From the NCBI RefSeq assembly GCF_024655565.1, contig NZ_JANKOF010000007.1, forward strand, positions 1 through 64,000: DNA of 64,000 bases. The letters are read 5' to 3'. Made by a program: the position numbers and the translations under genes. The notes under the pieces are model-generated. The model saw only the letters and a program-made list of their open reading frames with translations, searched no databases and had not been told where the DNA came from. How positions within the stretch are numbered: the first letter of the stretch is position 1; each line of letters starts with the position of its first letter. This document shows, one piece after another, positions 24,652 through 34,794 of the stretch. Source of the DNA: Nitratireductor sp. ZSWI3. Its GTDB lineage: Bacteria > Pseudomonadota > Alphaproteobacteria > Rhizobiales > Rhizobiaceae.

Positions 24652-25533
24652 TCAGTCGCCCGCGTCCCGCACATAGGCGGCGATGTCGGCGTGGGTGGCG
24701 AACCAGACGCCGTCATGCGCCCGGATATGGGCGATCAGCTCCTCGAGGATGAAGATGCGCGAGCGGTAGCCGCTGACATGCGGATGCATGGTGAGCAGGA
24801 ACAGCCCGCCTTCCGCATAGGCGCGGTCGAATTCGCGCTTGAAGATGTCGAGCACGTCGGTCGGCGGCGTGTAGGGGCGCAGCGCCTGGAAGCGGTTCAT
24901 GTTGAAATAGACCGCATCGTCGCGGATCCATTCCACCGGCAGTTCGACGATGCCGGTCGGCTCGCCTTCCTCGACGATCTCGTAGGGATCGTCGTCAGCC
25001 ATCAGCGAGCTGTCATAGAGGAGGCCGAGCTCGCGCTCGATCTGCAGCGTCACGTCGGAGAAATCCCAGGAGGGCGTGCGCATGCCGACGGGACGGATGC
25101 CGGTGACCTTCTCCAGCGTTTCGGCGGCGCGCAGATGAAGCTCGCGCTCCTTGTCCGCCGGCACCTTGGTGTTGAGCTCGTGGATCCAGCCGTGCAGGGC
25201 CACCTCGTGCCCCTCGGCCACCACGCGGCGCTGCTCGTCGGGATAAAGCAGGGCACAGACCGCCGGCACGAAGAAGCTCGCCCGGACATCGTTCCTTGAC
25301 AGGACGTCGAGGATGCGCGGCACGCCGACGCGGTTGCCGTACTGGCCCTGCGACATGCGGCCGATGGATTGCCCGCCGTCGCGCAACTCGTTGGTCTCAT
25401 GGTCGCTGTCGAAGGAGAGGGCGACGGCGCAGCGCGCACCATCCTTCCAGCGGGCCGGCTTCAGCGACCGGCCGGCGCGCACCTTGTTGACCTTCGAGCG
25501 CCAGACGTCCTCGCTCCACTCCCAGGGTTCCAT
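24652..25533 (-). CDS. Polysaccharide-deacetylase-like (NodB-fold) hydrolase
   Basis: The 293-residue product has the NodB-homology fold: the metal motif SFDSDHE near residue 45, the HGWIHE histidine motif, RTPSWDFS and a late MHPHVSG histidine. The core fits carbohydrate esterase family 4 and related enzymes such as PuuE-type allantoinases, which hydrolyse C-N bonds. There is no signal peptide, so a cytosolic amidohydrolase of the PuuE type is more likely than a cell-wall enzyme. Of the two starts I prefer the ATG at 25533 (GGAG at a good distance) over 25551. It is the last gene of the peptide-type ABC operon, 29 bp after its ATPase, so it probably acts on the imported compound. Confidence 0.82.
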   Translation of the reverse strand: MEPWEWSEDVWRSKVNKVRAGRSLKPARWKDGARCAVALSFDSDHETNELRDGGQSIGRMSQGQYGNRVGVPRILDVLSRNDVRASFFVPAVCALLYPDEQRRVVAEGHEVALHGWIHELNTKVPADKERELHLRAAETLEKVTGIRPVGMRTPSWDFSDVTLQIERELGLLYDSSLMADDDPYEIVEEGEPTGIVELPVEWIRDDAVYFNMNRFQALRPYTPPTDVLDIFKREFDRAYAEGGLFLLTMHPHVSGYRSRIFILEELIAHIRAHDGVWFATHADIAAYVRDAGD

Positions 25534-25562
25534 GTCGTTCTCCGCTTGCATGATGAGGGAAT

Positions 25563-26575
25563 TCAGCCGGCCGCGGCCTGCAGCGCCGGGACGAGATGGC
25601 AGGCGGCGCGGCGACCGGGCGCCGTGACGACGAGCGGCGGCCGCTCGCCGAGGCAGCGTCCGATCACGGCCGGACAGCGCGCGTGGAAGTGGCAGCCGGC
25701 AGGCGGGTCCTGCGGCGAGGGGAGCTCGCCCTTGATCGGCCTGAACACCGCCTTCACGTCGTCGTCGATCTCCAGCTTCGGCACACTGTCGAGCAGCGCC
25801 CTGGTATAGGGGTGCTGCGGCCGGTCGTAGACCTCGGCCGTCGCGCCCTCCTCGACGATGCGCCCGAGATACATGATCGCGACACGATCGCAAAGGTGAC
25901 GCACCACCGAGAGGTCGTGCGATATGAACAGAAGCGTAAGGTTCAACTCCTTCCGCAACCTCATGAGAAGATTGATGATCTGCGCCTGGATCGAAACGTC
26001 GAGCGAGGCCACCGGCTCATCGCAGACGATCAGGTCCGGCTGCATGGCGAGGGCCCGCGCGATGGCGATGCGCTGCCGCTGGCCGCCCGAGAACTGATGC
26101 GGATAGCGGGTCGCGAAGTCGGGATCGAGCCCGACCGCCTCCAGCCAGCGGCGCGTGTAGGCGCTGGCTTCGGCACGAGTCGTCAGCCTGTGGGCGACCG
26201 GTCCCTCCGAGACGGTGTCGACGATGCGCATGCGCGGATCGAGCGAGGCGAAGGGGTCCTGGAAGACCATCTGCACGCGCGTGGTGACCTTGCGGGGCCG
26301 GCTGCCGCCCGACATGACCGGCGCGCCGTCGAGCCGGATGGTGCCTTCCGTCGGCACGTGAATGCCGGCGATCATGCGGCCGAGCGTCGACTTGCCGCAA
26401 CCGGATTCGCCGACCAGGCCCAGCACTTCGCCGCGTCCGATCGCAAGGCTCACGCCATCGACGGCGTGGACGGAGCGCGGCGGTTTCTGGGCGCCGAGCC
26501 AGGTCGCGACGCGGTCGCCGAAGGTGACGCCGGGCGAGAAGCGCTTGGCGGCGTTCTCGACGGTGAGAAAGGCGC

Positions 26576-26579
<4 letters not shown>
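25563..26579 (-). CDS. Peptide/nickel-type ABC transporter ATPase (DppF/OppF)
   Basis: The 338-residue ATPase has Walker A GESGCGKST, the signature FSGGQRQR, Walker B LIVCDEP and the C-terminal extension with the cysteine motif GCHFHARCP found in oligopeptide transport ATPases. It overlaps the other ATPase gene by 4 bases. It supplies energy, with its partner, to the importer made by the permeases at 27550-29399; the binding protein is on the opposite strand at 30856. Confidence 0.94.
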
Positions 26580-27549
<970 letters not shown>

Positions 27550-27553
<4 letters not shown>

Positions 27554-28431
27554 CGCTTCAGCCTCGGATTGAGTTGGTCGCGCACCTGGTCGCCGACCAG
27601 GTTGATCGACACGATGAGGACGATGAGGGCGAGGCCCGGGTAGATGGAGATCCAGTAGCGGCCCGACAGGAGATATTGAAAGCCGTTGGCGATCAGCATG
27701 CCGAGCGAAGGCTCGGTGGGCGGCAGACCGACGCCGAGGAAGGAGAGGGTGGCCTCCAGCGCGATGGCGCTCGCCACCTGCACGGTGGCCACGACGATGA
27801 GCGGCGGCAACGTGTTGGGCAGGATGTGGCGCAGGACCACGCGCCGCGCGCTGAGCGGCGTCGACAGGGCCGCCTCGACATAGTCCTTGTGCCGCTCGGC
27901 GGAGGCCGCGCCGTGCGCCGTGCGGGCGAAATAGGCGTATTGGGCAAAGACCAGCGCCATGACGAGCTGCCAGGCGCCCTGGCCGAGCAGGGCGGCGATG
28001 ACGAAGGCGAGCAGGATCGCCGGGAAGGAGAGCTGCAGGTCGACGATGCGCATGATGAGCGCCTCGAAGCGGCCGCCGAGATAGGCCGCCGACGTGCCGA
28101 CCACGGCGCCGATGGAAAAGGCGATGGTGCCGGCCAGCAGGCCCATCTCCAGCGAGATGCGCAGCCCGTAGAGGATGGCCGACAGGAGATCGCGGCCCTG
28201 CGAATCCGTGCCCAGCAGATGCAGCGTGCCGGTGGTGCCCACATAGCCCGGCGGGCGGCGTGCGTCGCGCAGGACGAGATTGGCGAGGTCGTAGGGATCC
28301 TGCGGGGCGACGAGCGGTGCGAAGATCGCCAGAAGGGCGATCAGAAGCACGACCACCGCCGCGACGGTGGCCGTCCTGTTGCCCGCGAATTCGCGGAGGA
28401 AACGCCCGAGGAAGCCGTCTTTCGCGATCAT
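27550..28431 (-). CDS. Peptide-type ABC transporter permease (DppC)
   Basis: The 293-residue inner-membrane permease has five to six hydrophobic segments and the family sequence LLGTDSQGRDLLSAILYGLRISL near residue 75, with the EAA-like loop HKDYVEAALSTPLSARRVV. It starts at the ATG at 28431, 4 bases overlapping the DppB stop. It forms the channel with the DppB-type protein. Confidence 0.94.
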
Positions 28432-29399
28432 GCGCGCGCCCTCCTCAGCCGCGGATCGAGCAACGCATAGGCGAGGTCGACGAAGAAGTTGATCATGACG
28501 AAGAGCAGGGCGACGAGCATCAGATAGGCGACCATCACCGGCCGGTCCAGCGAGGTGATGCTGTCGATGATGAGCTTGCCGAGGCCGGGCCAGGAGAAGA
28601 TCGTCTCGGTGACGACGGCGAAGGCGAGCGTCGAACCGAGCTCGAGGCCGAAGATCGTCACCAGCGGGATGGCGATCAGGCGCAGCACGTGGCGCACCAG
28701 CACGGTGCCCTCGGACAGGCCGGCGGCGCGGGCGAACCTGATCGTGTCGGTCAGCATGATCTCGCGCGTGCCGGCGCGCGCCAGGCGGATCATCATGGCC
28801 AGCTTGAAGAGGGCAAGGTTGATGGCCGGCAGCAGCATGTGCCTGAGCCCGTCGATGGTGAGGAAGCTCCATTCGATGCCGAACAGCGAGGCCGTCGTGC
28901 CGCGCCCGCCGGCCGGCAGCCAGCCGAGCTGCACGGCGAAGGTCATGATCAGCACGAGGCCGATCCAGAAGCTCGGAACGGAAAAGCCGAGGATCGACAG
29001 GCCCATGATGATCTTGGCGGCCGGCGCGTCGTGCCGGTAGCCGGCATACATGCCGAGCGGGATGCCGAGGAGGCTGGCGCCGACGACGGCGAAGAGGACG
29101 AGCTCGAGCGTCGCCGGCAGGCGCGACAGGATGAGCTGGGTGACCGGCATGTTGTAGACGAAGGATTCTCCGAAATCGCCCTGCAGCATGCGGCCGAAGA
29201 AGGTGAAATATTGCCGCCAGAGCGGCTGGTCGAGCCCGTATTGGGCGATCACCTGGGCGCGGATGTCCTGCGTCGCGTCCGGCGAGATCAGCACATCGAT
29301 CGGATTGCCGACCGCAAAGACGCCGCAGAAGACCAGCACCGACATGGCAAGGATGACGATCATCGCCTGCCACAAGCGCTGAATGACGAAGCCAAGCAT
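28428..29399 (-). CDS. Peptide-type ABC transporter permease (DppB)
   Basis: The 323-residue product has about six hydrophobic segments, the N-terminal LGFVIQRLWQAM pattern, YGLDQPLWRQYFTFFGRML in the first loop and the EAA loop near GLSEGTVLVRHVLRL. It begins the permease/ATPase operon, 35 bp after the creatininase-family gene on the same strand, so the two may share a transcript. Specificity of this family includes peptides, nickel, opines and glutathione. Confidence 0.94.
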   Translation of the reverse strand: MLGFVIQRLWQAMIVILAMSVLVFCGVFAVGNPIDVLISPDATQDIRAQVIAQYGLDQPLWRQYFTFFGRMLQGDFGESFVYNMPVTQLILSRLPATLELVLFAVVGASLLGIPLGMYAGYRHDAPAAKIIMGLSILGFSVPSFWIGLVLIMTFAVQLGWLPAGGRGTTASLFGIEWSFLTIDGLRHMLLPAINLALFKLAMMIRLARAGTREIMLTDTIRFARAAGLSEGTVLVRHVLRLIAIPLVTIFGLELGSTLAFAVVTETIFSWPGLGKLIIDSITSLDRPVMVAYLMLVALLFVMINFFVDLAYALLDPRLRRARA

Positions 29400-29434
29400 T
29401 TTTGTTCTTTTTGCCCCCTCTGTTTGGTGCCCGG

Positions 29435-30139
29435 TCAGTCCCAGCCGGTCTCGAGCAACGCCCGGGTTTCAGTGACGGCGACCTCCCAGATCGCCATCAT
29501 GTCCTCGTCCGGGCGCTGGTAAAGCCCATGATAGTTGCCGTCGCCGAGCAGCGCCCGCTTGCGGCCGGCATCGAGGCGGGCGAGCCTGGCGTAATCGATC
29601 TGCGGCTTGCGCTCCTCGGGCATGGCGACGCCGGCGAGCCGGGTCCAGGGAAAGTTCTCCATCCATGAGGCATGCGAGGCGGCCGGATCGATTTCCTGCA
29701 CCTTGGCCCAGACCCCGGGCGCCCGCCACCAGTCGTGGAACTTGACCATCGTGTCGCGGTGCGCGTTCAGCCATTCGGAGACGAGCGCCGTGACCGGCGT
29801 GTTGCCGCCATGGCCGTTGACGATGAGGATGCGGCGGAAGCCCGAGCGGTGCAGGCTGTCGAGCACGTCGCCGACGAGCGCCGCATAGGTCGAGAGCCTC
29901 AAGGACACCGTGCCCGGAAAATCGGCGAAGCTGGAAGCGAGCCCATAGGGCACGACGGGAAACACCGGCACGCCCGACGGCTCGGCGGCATCAACCGAGA
30001 CGCGCTCCGCCAGGATCATGTCGACGGCCAGGCTCAGATAGGCGTGCTGCTCGACGCTGCCGAGGGGCAGGATGCAGCGGTCGTCCTGCGCGGCCCGTTC
30101 CTCGACCTGCATCCAGTTCATATCGGCAATCCGCATCAT
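29435..30139 (-). CDS. Creatininase-family amidohydrolase
   Basis: The 234-residue product shows the creatininase fold: LPLGSVEQHAYLSLAVDMILAE near the N-terminus and NGHGGNT in the middle, both carrying metal ligands. Family members hydrolyse cyclic or linear amides, for example creatinine, N-formylmycofactocin-type peptides or formamidopyrimidine compounds, so the name alone does not fix the substrate. The start could be either of two adjacent ATG codons (30139 or 30136). It lies upstream of the peptide-type importer and is divergent from a MarR regulator. Its role is probably cleavage of an imported amide. A creatinine-to-sarcosine route is possible because a sarcosine oxidase operon lies 23 kb away, but no creatinase is seen. 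Confidence 0.85.
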   Translation of the reverse strand: MMRIADMNWMQVEERAAQDDRCILPLGSVEQHAYLSLAVDMILAERVSVDAAEPSGVPVFPVVPYGLASSFADFPGTVSLRLSTYAALVGDVLDSLHRSGFRRILIVNGHGGNTPVTALVSEWLNAHRDTMVKFHDWWRAPGVWAKVQEIDPAASHASWMENFPWTRLAGVAMPEERKPQIDYARLARLDAGRKRALLGDGNYHGLYQRPDEDMMAIWEVAVTETRALLETGWD

Positions 30140-30200
30140 TCACCTGTCAGTCGTTTCAAGATGCCGCGGCACGGCGGCATAAAATTGCTGATTAGTCCCG

Positions 30201-30260
30201 TATGGAACAATAAAAAGATATTGACGGTGACAATTCGTTGCGTCAAGTTCCATATGGAAC
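30201..30260. promoter_or_regulatory. Probable MarR operator, creatininase/marR divergent region
   Basis: A perfect 14-base palindrome GTTCCATATGGAAC (30247-30260) lies 21 bases before the MarR start. A matching half site TATGGAACAA is at 30201-30210. A -35-like TTGACG is at 30221. The region is AT-rich. MarR proteins bind such palindromes and repress their own gene and divergent neighbours; the assignment is inference from sequence and position. Confidence 0.7.
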
Positions 30261-30281
30261 AAAACTGCGAAAGGAAATTTC

Positions 30282-30851
30282 GTGGGCAAAATCTGGGGGA
30301 CAGGCGCGGCCGCGCATGGATACGCGGACCCCGCCATGGGCGGCGGGCTGACGGATGATGCGGCACGCGTCGTGGACGATCTCGTCGGCGTCAAGCTGTG
30401 GGGGAATCCGTGCTGGTTTTCGTTCCGGCTGAACTACCTGGCCCTCAACTTCAACATCCCTGTCTATAGCTGGATCGAGAAGCGCCACGGGCTGCCGCGG
30501 CCCGAATTCGTCGTGCTCTACTCGATCGGATTGAAGGACGGCATCGCCGCGCGCGACATCTGCTCGTCGTCGGGGTTTCCCCGCAACACGATCAGCCGGG
30601 CCGTCCAGAAGCTTTTGGACAAGGGCATCATCCTGCGTGAGGTCGCGCCAGACGACCAGCGCAGCTTCGTCCTTCGCCTGACGGAGAAGGGCAGGGAAAT
30701 CTTCGATGAAACCCTGAAGCCGATGGTGGATCGCGAGAACGTGCTTCTGGCGAAGCTCACCCAGGCCGAACGCCTGATGCTCTCCGAGCTCCTGGCGAAG
30801 ATGGTGGTGGATTCGAAGAACTGGCCAAACAGCATCGATCCAGAGGAGTAA
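30282..30851 (+). CDS. MarR-family transcriptional regulator
   Basis: The 189-residue protein has a winged helix-turn-helix typical of MarR repressors (AARDICSSSGFPRNTISRAVQKLLDKGIILRE, then the wing DDQRSFVLRLTEKG). The first 45 residues are longer than usual and may be partly non-coding, but the GTG at 30282 (after AAGGAAATTTC) is a reasonable start. It is divergent from the creatininase and importer genes, and it is followed after 4 bases by the binding-protein gene, so one regulator could control both halves of the transporter. The ligand is not predictable. Confidence 0.9.
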   Translation: MGKIWGTGAAAHGYADPAMGGGLTDDAARVVDDLVGVKLWGNPCWFSFRLNYLALNFNIPVYSWIEKRHGLPRPEFVVLYSIGLKDGIAARDICSSSGFPRNTISRAVQKLLDKGIILREVAPDDQRSFVLRLTEKGREIFDETLKPMVDRENVLLAKLTQAERLMLSELLAKMVVDSKNWPNSIDPEE

Positions 30852-30855
30852 CACG

Positions 30856-32445
30856 ATGACGTTCAAGACGCAGTTCCGCATGGCGGCCCTTGCCGCCGCT
30901 CTCATGGCCGGCGTGTCCAGCCATGCGCTCGCCGACGACCTGACCATCGGCGTGCGCGCCGGTCCCTTGTCCATCGATCCTCATTTTACCGCTGCCGGCA
31001 CGCATGCCGAGGCGATGAAGCACATCTACGACACGCTCGTGAAATCGGGCAACGATCTGGAGCTGGAGCCGGGGCTGGCCGAGAGCTGGACGGCGATCGA
31101 CGACACGACCTGGGAATTCAAGCTGCGCCAGGGCGTCAAGTTTCACGACGGATCGGATTTCACCGCCGAGGACGTCAAGTTCTCCATCGAGCGCATCCCC
31201 AATGTGGCGGGCCCGAATCCGACCACCATCTATGTGCGCCGCGTGCAGTCCGTCGAGATCGTCGATCCCCACACGATCCGCGTGAAGACGGACGGCCCGG
31301 CACCGACGCTGCCCAACGACTTCATCCGCCTGTTCGTCGTCTCGCACACCGCCGCCAAGGATTTCTCCACCCAGGAGACGGCGAATGAGGGCTTCAACTC
31401 GGGCAAGGCCGCCATCGGCACCGGCCCTTACAAATTCGTCTCCTGGACGCCGAAGGAAGAGCTGGTGCTCGAAAAATTCGACGGCTACTGGGGCGGCGCC
31501 GAGCCGTGGGACAAGGTGACCCGCAAGGAGATCCCCAACGACGCGGCGCGCGTCGCCCAGCTCAAGGCCGGCCAGGTGGACATCATCGCCCGCGTGCCTG
31601 CCGCCGACGTGCCGGTGCTGGAACGCGACGGCGCGCTGACGGTCACCCGCGAGAACAGCGTCTATCTGTTCAACGTCGAGTTCGACTTCCGCGACGACAG
31701 CCCGCAGATCACCGCCAAGGACGGCGGCAAGCTCGACAAGAACCCTTTCCAGGACCCGCGCGTGCGTGAGGCGATTGATCTGGCCATCGACCGCGAGACG
31801 ATCACCGAGATCGCCATGGAGACGATGGGCACGGCCCAGAGCCAGCTCGTGACGCCGAACATCTTCGGCTACAACGAGGCGATCGAGGTGTCGGGCTACG
31901 ATCTCGACAGGGCCAAGGCGCTGATGGCGGAGGCCGGTTATGCGGACGGCTTTTCCGTGACCTTCTCCTTCACCAACGACCGCCTGCCGGGCGACAAAGA
32001 CGTCGGCACGACGATCGCCCAGATGCTGGCGGGCATCAACATCAAGGCCGGGGCCAACGCGGCGCCGGGCGCGGTGTTCTTCCCGGCCAAGACGCGCGGC
32101 GAGTATTCGCTGACCATGTCCGGCTGGGGCACGCTCACAGGCGAGGCCAACTACACGCTTTCCTCGCTCGTGCACACCAACGATCCCGAAACCAAGATGG
32201 GCGCCTTCAACGTGCGCGGCTACTCCAACGCGCAGATGGACAAGCTGATCGAGGATGCGGCGACCGAGATGGACGAGGGCAAGCGGCGCGCGCTTCTGCA
32301 GGAGGCCAACGGCCTTGTCGCGACCGACCGGCCGAACCTGCCCATCGCGTCCATCGTCACCGCCTGGGCGATGAAGAAGGACCTCGCCATCGTGCCGCGT
32401 TCGGACGAGGATACGCTGGCCATGAACATCCGGCCGGCCCAATAA
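30856..32445 (+). CDS. Peptide-type ABC transporter substrate-binding protein (SBP_bac_5)
   Basis: The 529-residue exported protein has a signal peptide ending at SSHALA and the typical family 5 segments (LTIGVRAGPLSIDPHF, AESWTAIDDTTWEFKLRQGVKFHDGS, GTGPYKFVSW). It is the only binding protein next to the permease/ATPase genes on the opposite strand, so it probably serves that importer. A frame-perfect ribosome site is included in the MarR stop region. Hairpins CCGTCGG-T-CCGACGG (32446-32460) and a GC stem at 32466-32491 directly after the stop may end transcription. Confidence 0.93.
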   Translation: MTFKTQFRMAALAAALMAGVSSHALADDLTIGVRAGPLSIDPHFTAAGTHAEAMKHIYDTLVKSGNDLELEPGLAESWTAIDDTTWEFKLRQGVKFHDGSDFTAEDVKFSIERIPNVAGPNPTTIYVRRVQSVEIVDPHTIRVKTDGPAPTLPNDFIRLFVVSHTAAKDFSTQETANEGFNSGKAAIGTGPYKFVSWTPKEELVLEKFDGYWGGAEPWDKVTRKEIPNDAARVAQLKAGQVDIIARVPAADVPVLERDGALTVTRENSVYLFNVEFDFRDDSPQITAKDGGKLDKNPFQDPRVREAIDLAIDRETITEIAMETMGTAQSQLVTPNIFGYNEAIEVSGYDLDRAKALMAEAGYADGFSVTFSFTNDRLPGDKDVGTTIAQMLAGINIKAGANAAPGAVFFPAKTRGEYSLTMSGWGTLTGEANYTLSSLVHTNDPETKMGAFNVRGYSNAQMDKLIEDAATEMDEGKRRALLQEANGLVATDRPNLPIASIVTAWAMKKDLAIVPRSDEDTLAMNIRPAQ

Positions 32446-32491
32446 CCGTCGGTCCGACGGCCTTTCCGCCCGCTGGCTCCCCGGCGGGCGG
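32446..32491 (+). terminator. Possible terminator hairpins
   Basis: CCGTCGG and CCGACGG (32446-32460) form a perfect stem right after the binding-protein stop; CCGCCCGC and GCGGGCGG (32466-32491) form a second. No T-tract follows, so they may instead protect the mRNA end. Called with low confidence. Confidence 0.45.
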
Positions 32492-32496
32492 ATAGA

Positions 32497-32618
32497 CTAG
32501 TGGTGCGATCCCAACAGATGGTACCCATCTGTTGGGAAAAATCGCCCCACCAGATCAATAGCTTGTGGGCTGACTTGTCGAAACAGATGGGGACCATCTG
32601 TTTCGGTCAGACCACTAG
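32497..32618. repeat. 122-bp inverted-repeat element with two 27-base palindromes
   Basis: The element is bounded by CTAGTGGT (32497-32504) and its inverse ACCACTAG (32611-32618). Inside lie two near-identical 27-base palindromes (32510-32536 and 32579-32605) sharing the core AACAGATGG-N3-CCATCTGTT. Reading inward from each end gives the same order: CTAGTGGT, a GAYC-like stretch, then AACAGATGG. It may be a paired operator for the isoaspartyl peptidase operon or a miniature inverted-repeat mobile element. GGTCAGACC near its right end resembles GntR-type sites. No protein is assigned. Confidence 0.7.
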
Positions 32619-32728
32619 GAGCCGCTCGGCCGGTCAGGCCAGACCCGACATCGGCCAGAGCGGATTGCTCCGGCCCGGCCGCCGCCATACACAGGGGCGG
32701 CCGGGTGCTTTTTTCGAAAGGACCGACG

Positions 32729-33697
32729 ATGAATCCTGTTGCACTGGCGATCCATGGCGGCTGCGGCGTGATGGCCAAGCTCGACCTCAGCGAAGAAGAG
32801 TGGCAGGCCGCGCGCGCCGATCTGGCGGCATCGCTGCGCGCCGGGTGGGCGGTGCTCGCCAGGGGCGGCTCGGCGCTCGACGCTGTCGAGGCGGCCGTCG
32901 TCGTGATGGAGGATTCGCCGCATTTCAACGCCGGCTACGGCGCCGCCCTCAACGAGAATGCCGAACATGAACTCGATGCTTCGATCATGGACGGCTCGAA
33001 CCTCGATGCCGGCGCCATCTGCGCGGCGAGCCGCATCAAAAATCCCGTCAGGGCGGCGCGCGCAGTGATGGAGAAGAGCGGCGCGGTGCTCCTGACCGGG
33101 CCTGCCGCCGACCGCTTTGCGGAACGTTGCGGCCTCGACATCGTCGCGCCCGGCTATTTCACCACCGAGCGGCGCCAGAAAGCGCTCGCCGCCATGAAGG
33201 CGCACGCCCGGGCCGGCACCTTCAAGGCGGCCTCCGAAGCCGAGAAGCATGGCACGGTGGGCGCGGTGGCGCTCGACCGGGCAGGGCATCTGGCCGCCGC
33301 CACGTCGACCGGCGGCTACAACAACAAGCCCGAGGGCCGGGTGGGGGATTCGCCGATCATCGGCGCCGGCACTTACGCGCGTGACGGCGTCTGCGCCGTC
33401 TCGGGCACGGGGCAGGGCGAGTTCTTCATCCGCCACGTGGTCGGACACGAGATCGCCAGCCGCATCACCTATCTGGGCGAAACACTGGAGGCGGCCGCGC
33501 ACCGGGTCATCCGCGAGGACCTGAAGTCCTACGGCATCGGCGCCGGTGCTGTGGCGGTGGACGGCCGGGGCGATGTCAGCGCGCCCTACAACACGGACGG
33601 CATGTTCCGGGGCTGGGTGACGCGTGAGGGCAGGCTGCACGTGGCAAGCCACAGCGAGGTGTTTTTCGTCGAGACGCTGGCGGGTGGCCGCCCATGA
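32729..33697 (+). CDS. Isoaspartyl peptidase / L-asparaginase (Ntn hydrolase)
   Basis: The 322-residue product is a plant-type asparaginase, an N-terminal-nucleophile enzyme that splits itself and hydrolyses beta-aspartyl peptides or asparagine. The cleavage and nucleophile threonine is in HGTVGAVALD; AIHGGCG at the start and FNAGYGAALNENAEHELDASIMDG match the family. The ATG at 32729 has AAAGGA upstream. It overlaps the next gene by 4 bases. Position next to a peptide-type transporter suggests that it degrades imported isoaspartyl or similar peptides. The chemistry is clear, the true substrate less so. Confidence 0.92.
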   Translation: MNPVALAIHGGCGVMAKLDLSEEEWQAARADLAASLRAGWAVLARGGSALDAVEAAVVVMEDSPHFNAGYGAALNENAEHELDASIMDGSNLDAGAICAASRIKNPVRAARAVMEKSGAVLLTGPAADRFAERCGLDIVAPGYFTTERRQKALAAMKAHARAGTFKAASEAEKHGTVGAVALDRAGHLAAATSTGGYNNKPEGRVGDSPIIGAGTYARDGVCAVSGTGQGEFFIRHVVGHEIASRITYLGETLEAAAHRVIREDLKSYGIGAGAVAVDGRGDVSAPYNTDGMFRGWVTREGRLHVASHSEVFFVETLAGGRP

Positions 33698-34719
33698 ACG
33701 AGCCGATCCTGATCTGGGGCGCCGGCGCCATCGGCGGTGCGCTCGGTGCCTTTTGGGCGCGCGCCGGCCATCCGGTTGTGATGGTTGACGTGGTCGCCGA
33801 CCATGTCGAGGCGATCCGCAGCGTGGGGCTGGCGATCGAGGGACCGGTGGCGGCGTTCCGCCAGAAGGCCGACGCCGTGACGCCGGCCGAACTCACCGGA
33901 ACGTTCGGCCGCGCGGTGCTCGCCGTCAAGGCGCAGCACACGGCCGAGGCCTGCCGCATGCTGCTGCCGCATCTTGCCGCGGATGGTTTCGTCCTGTCGG
34001 CGCAGAACGGGCTCAACGAGCTGGTGATCTCATCCATCGTCGGACCCGAGCGCACCATCGGCGCCTTCGTCAATTTCGGCGCCGACTGGATCGCGCCCGG
34101 GCGCATCCTCTACGGCAACCGCGGCGCGGTGGTGATCGGCGAGATCGATGGGGCCGTCCGCGAGCGGACCCGCGCCATGCACGGGCTGCTGTGCGAATTC
34201 GACGCCGAGGCGGTGCTGACGGACGACATCTGGGGCTATCTGTGGGGCAAGCTCGCCTATGGGGCGATGCTGTTCGCCACGGCGCTCAACAACGATTCCA
34301 TGTCGGCGAATTTCGCCGACCCCGAGCGGTTTGCCGTCTTCGACCGGCTGGCGCGCGAGGTCCATCGCGTGGCGTCAGCGCGCGGTGTCGCGCCGCGCGG
34401 CTTCAACGGCTTCGACCCGGCGGCCTTCGCCGCCGATGCGCCCGAGAGCGCGGCACGGCGCTCGATCGCCGATCTGGCCGAATTCAATCGCCACACGGCA
34501 AAGACCCATTCGGGCATCTGGCGCGATCTCGCCGTGCGCAAGCGGCGCACCGAGGCGGACGCGCAGCTCGGCATCATCTGCGACCTCGGCCGCGAGGCCG
34601 GCATCGCGACGCCGGTGCTGGCGCGGCTGGTCGAACTGATCCACGCGATCGAGGACGGCGCGATGCAGCAGGGGCCGGCGGCGTTCTCGTTGCTCAACCG
34701 CACGGCCGCCGAAGGCTGA
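33694..34719 (+). CDS. Ketopantoate-reductase-like (ApbA/PanE) oxidoreductase
   Basis: The 341-residue protein has the NADP-binding glycine motif IWGAGAIGGALGAF at the N-terminus and the C-terminal helical ApbA domain. Family members reduce 2-keto acids such as ketopantoate, but catabolic operons often hold paralogues with other substrates. Its ATG overlaps the isoaspartyl peptidase stop in the ATGA pattern, so it is part of the same operon rather than pantothenate biosynthesis. I infer a role on a keto acid arising from the imported compound. Confidence 0.85.
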   Translation: MNEPILIWGAGAIGGALGAFWARAGHPVVMVDVVADHVEAIRSVGLAIEGPVAAFRQKADAVTPAELTGTFGRAVLAVKAQHTAEACRMLLPHLAADGFVLSAQNGLNELVISSIVGPERTIGAFVNFGADWIAPGRILYGNRGAVVIGEIDGAVRERTRAMHGLLCEFDAEAVLTDDIWGYLWGKLAYGAMLFATALNNDSMSANFADPERFAVFDRLAREVHRVASARGVAPRGFNGFDPAAFAADAPESAARRSIADLAEFNRHTAKTHSGIWRDLAVRKRRTEADAQLGIICDLGREAGIATPVLARLVELIHAIEDGAMQQGPAAFSLLNRTAAEG

Positions 34720-34794
34720 GCGGGACTTGCCGGTGGAGCGCGCCATGTCTATGTCGGGCGGGCAGGGCTGCGAGCCCGATCGACAGGGGCTGGA

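Noticed and set aside
32497-32618. CRISPR-like repeat or tRNA-like fold
   Set aside because: The two palindromes are inverted copies with no regular spacer series, and no cloverleaf or anticodon arm can be drawn.
33694-34719. panE of pantothenate synthesis
   Set aside because: It is coupled to a peptidase gene in a transport cluster and no other pantothenate gene is present, so a generic name is used.
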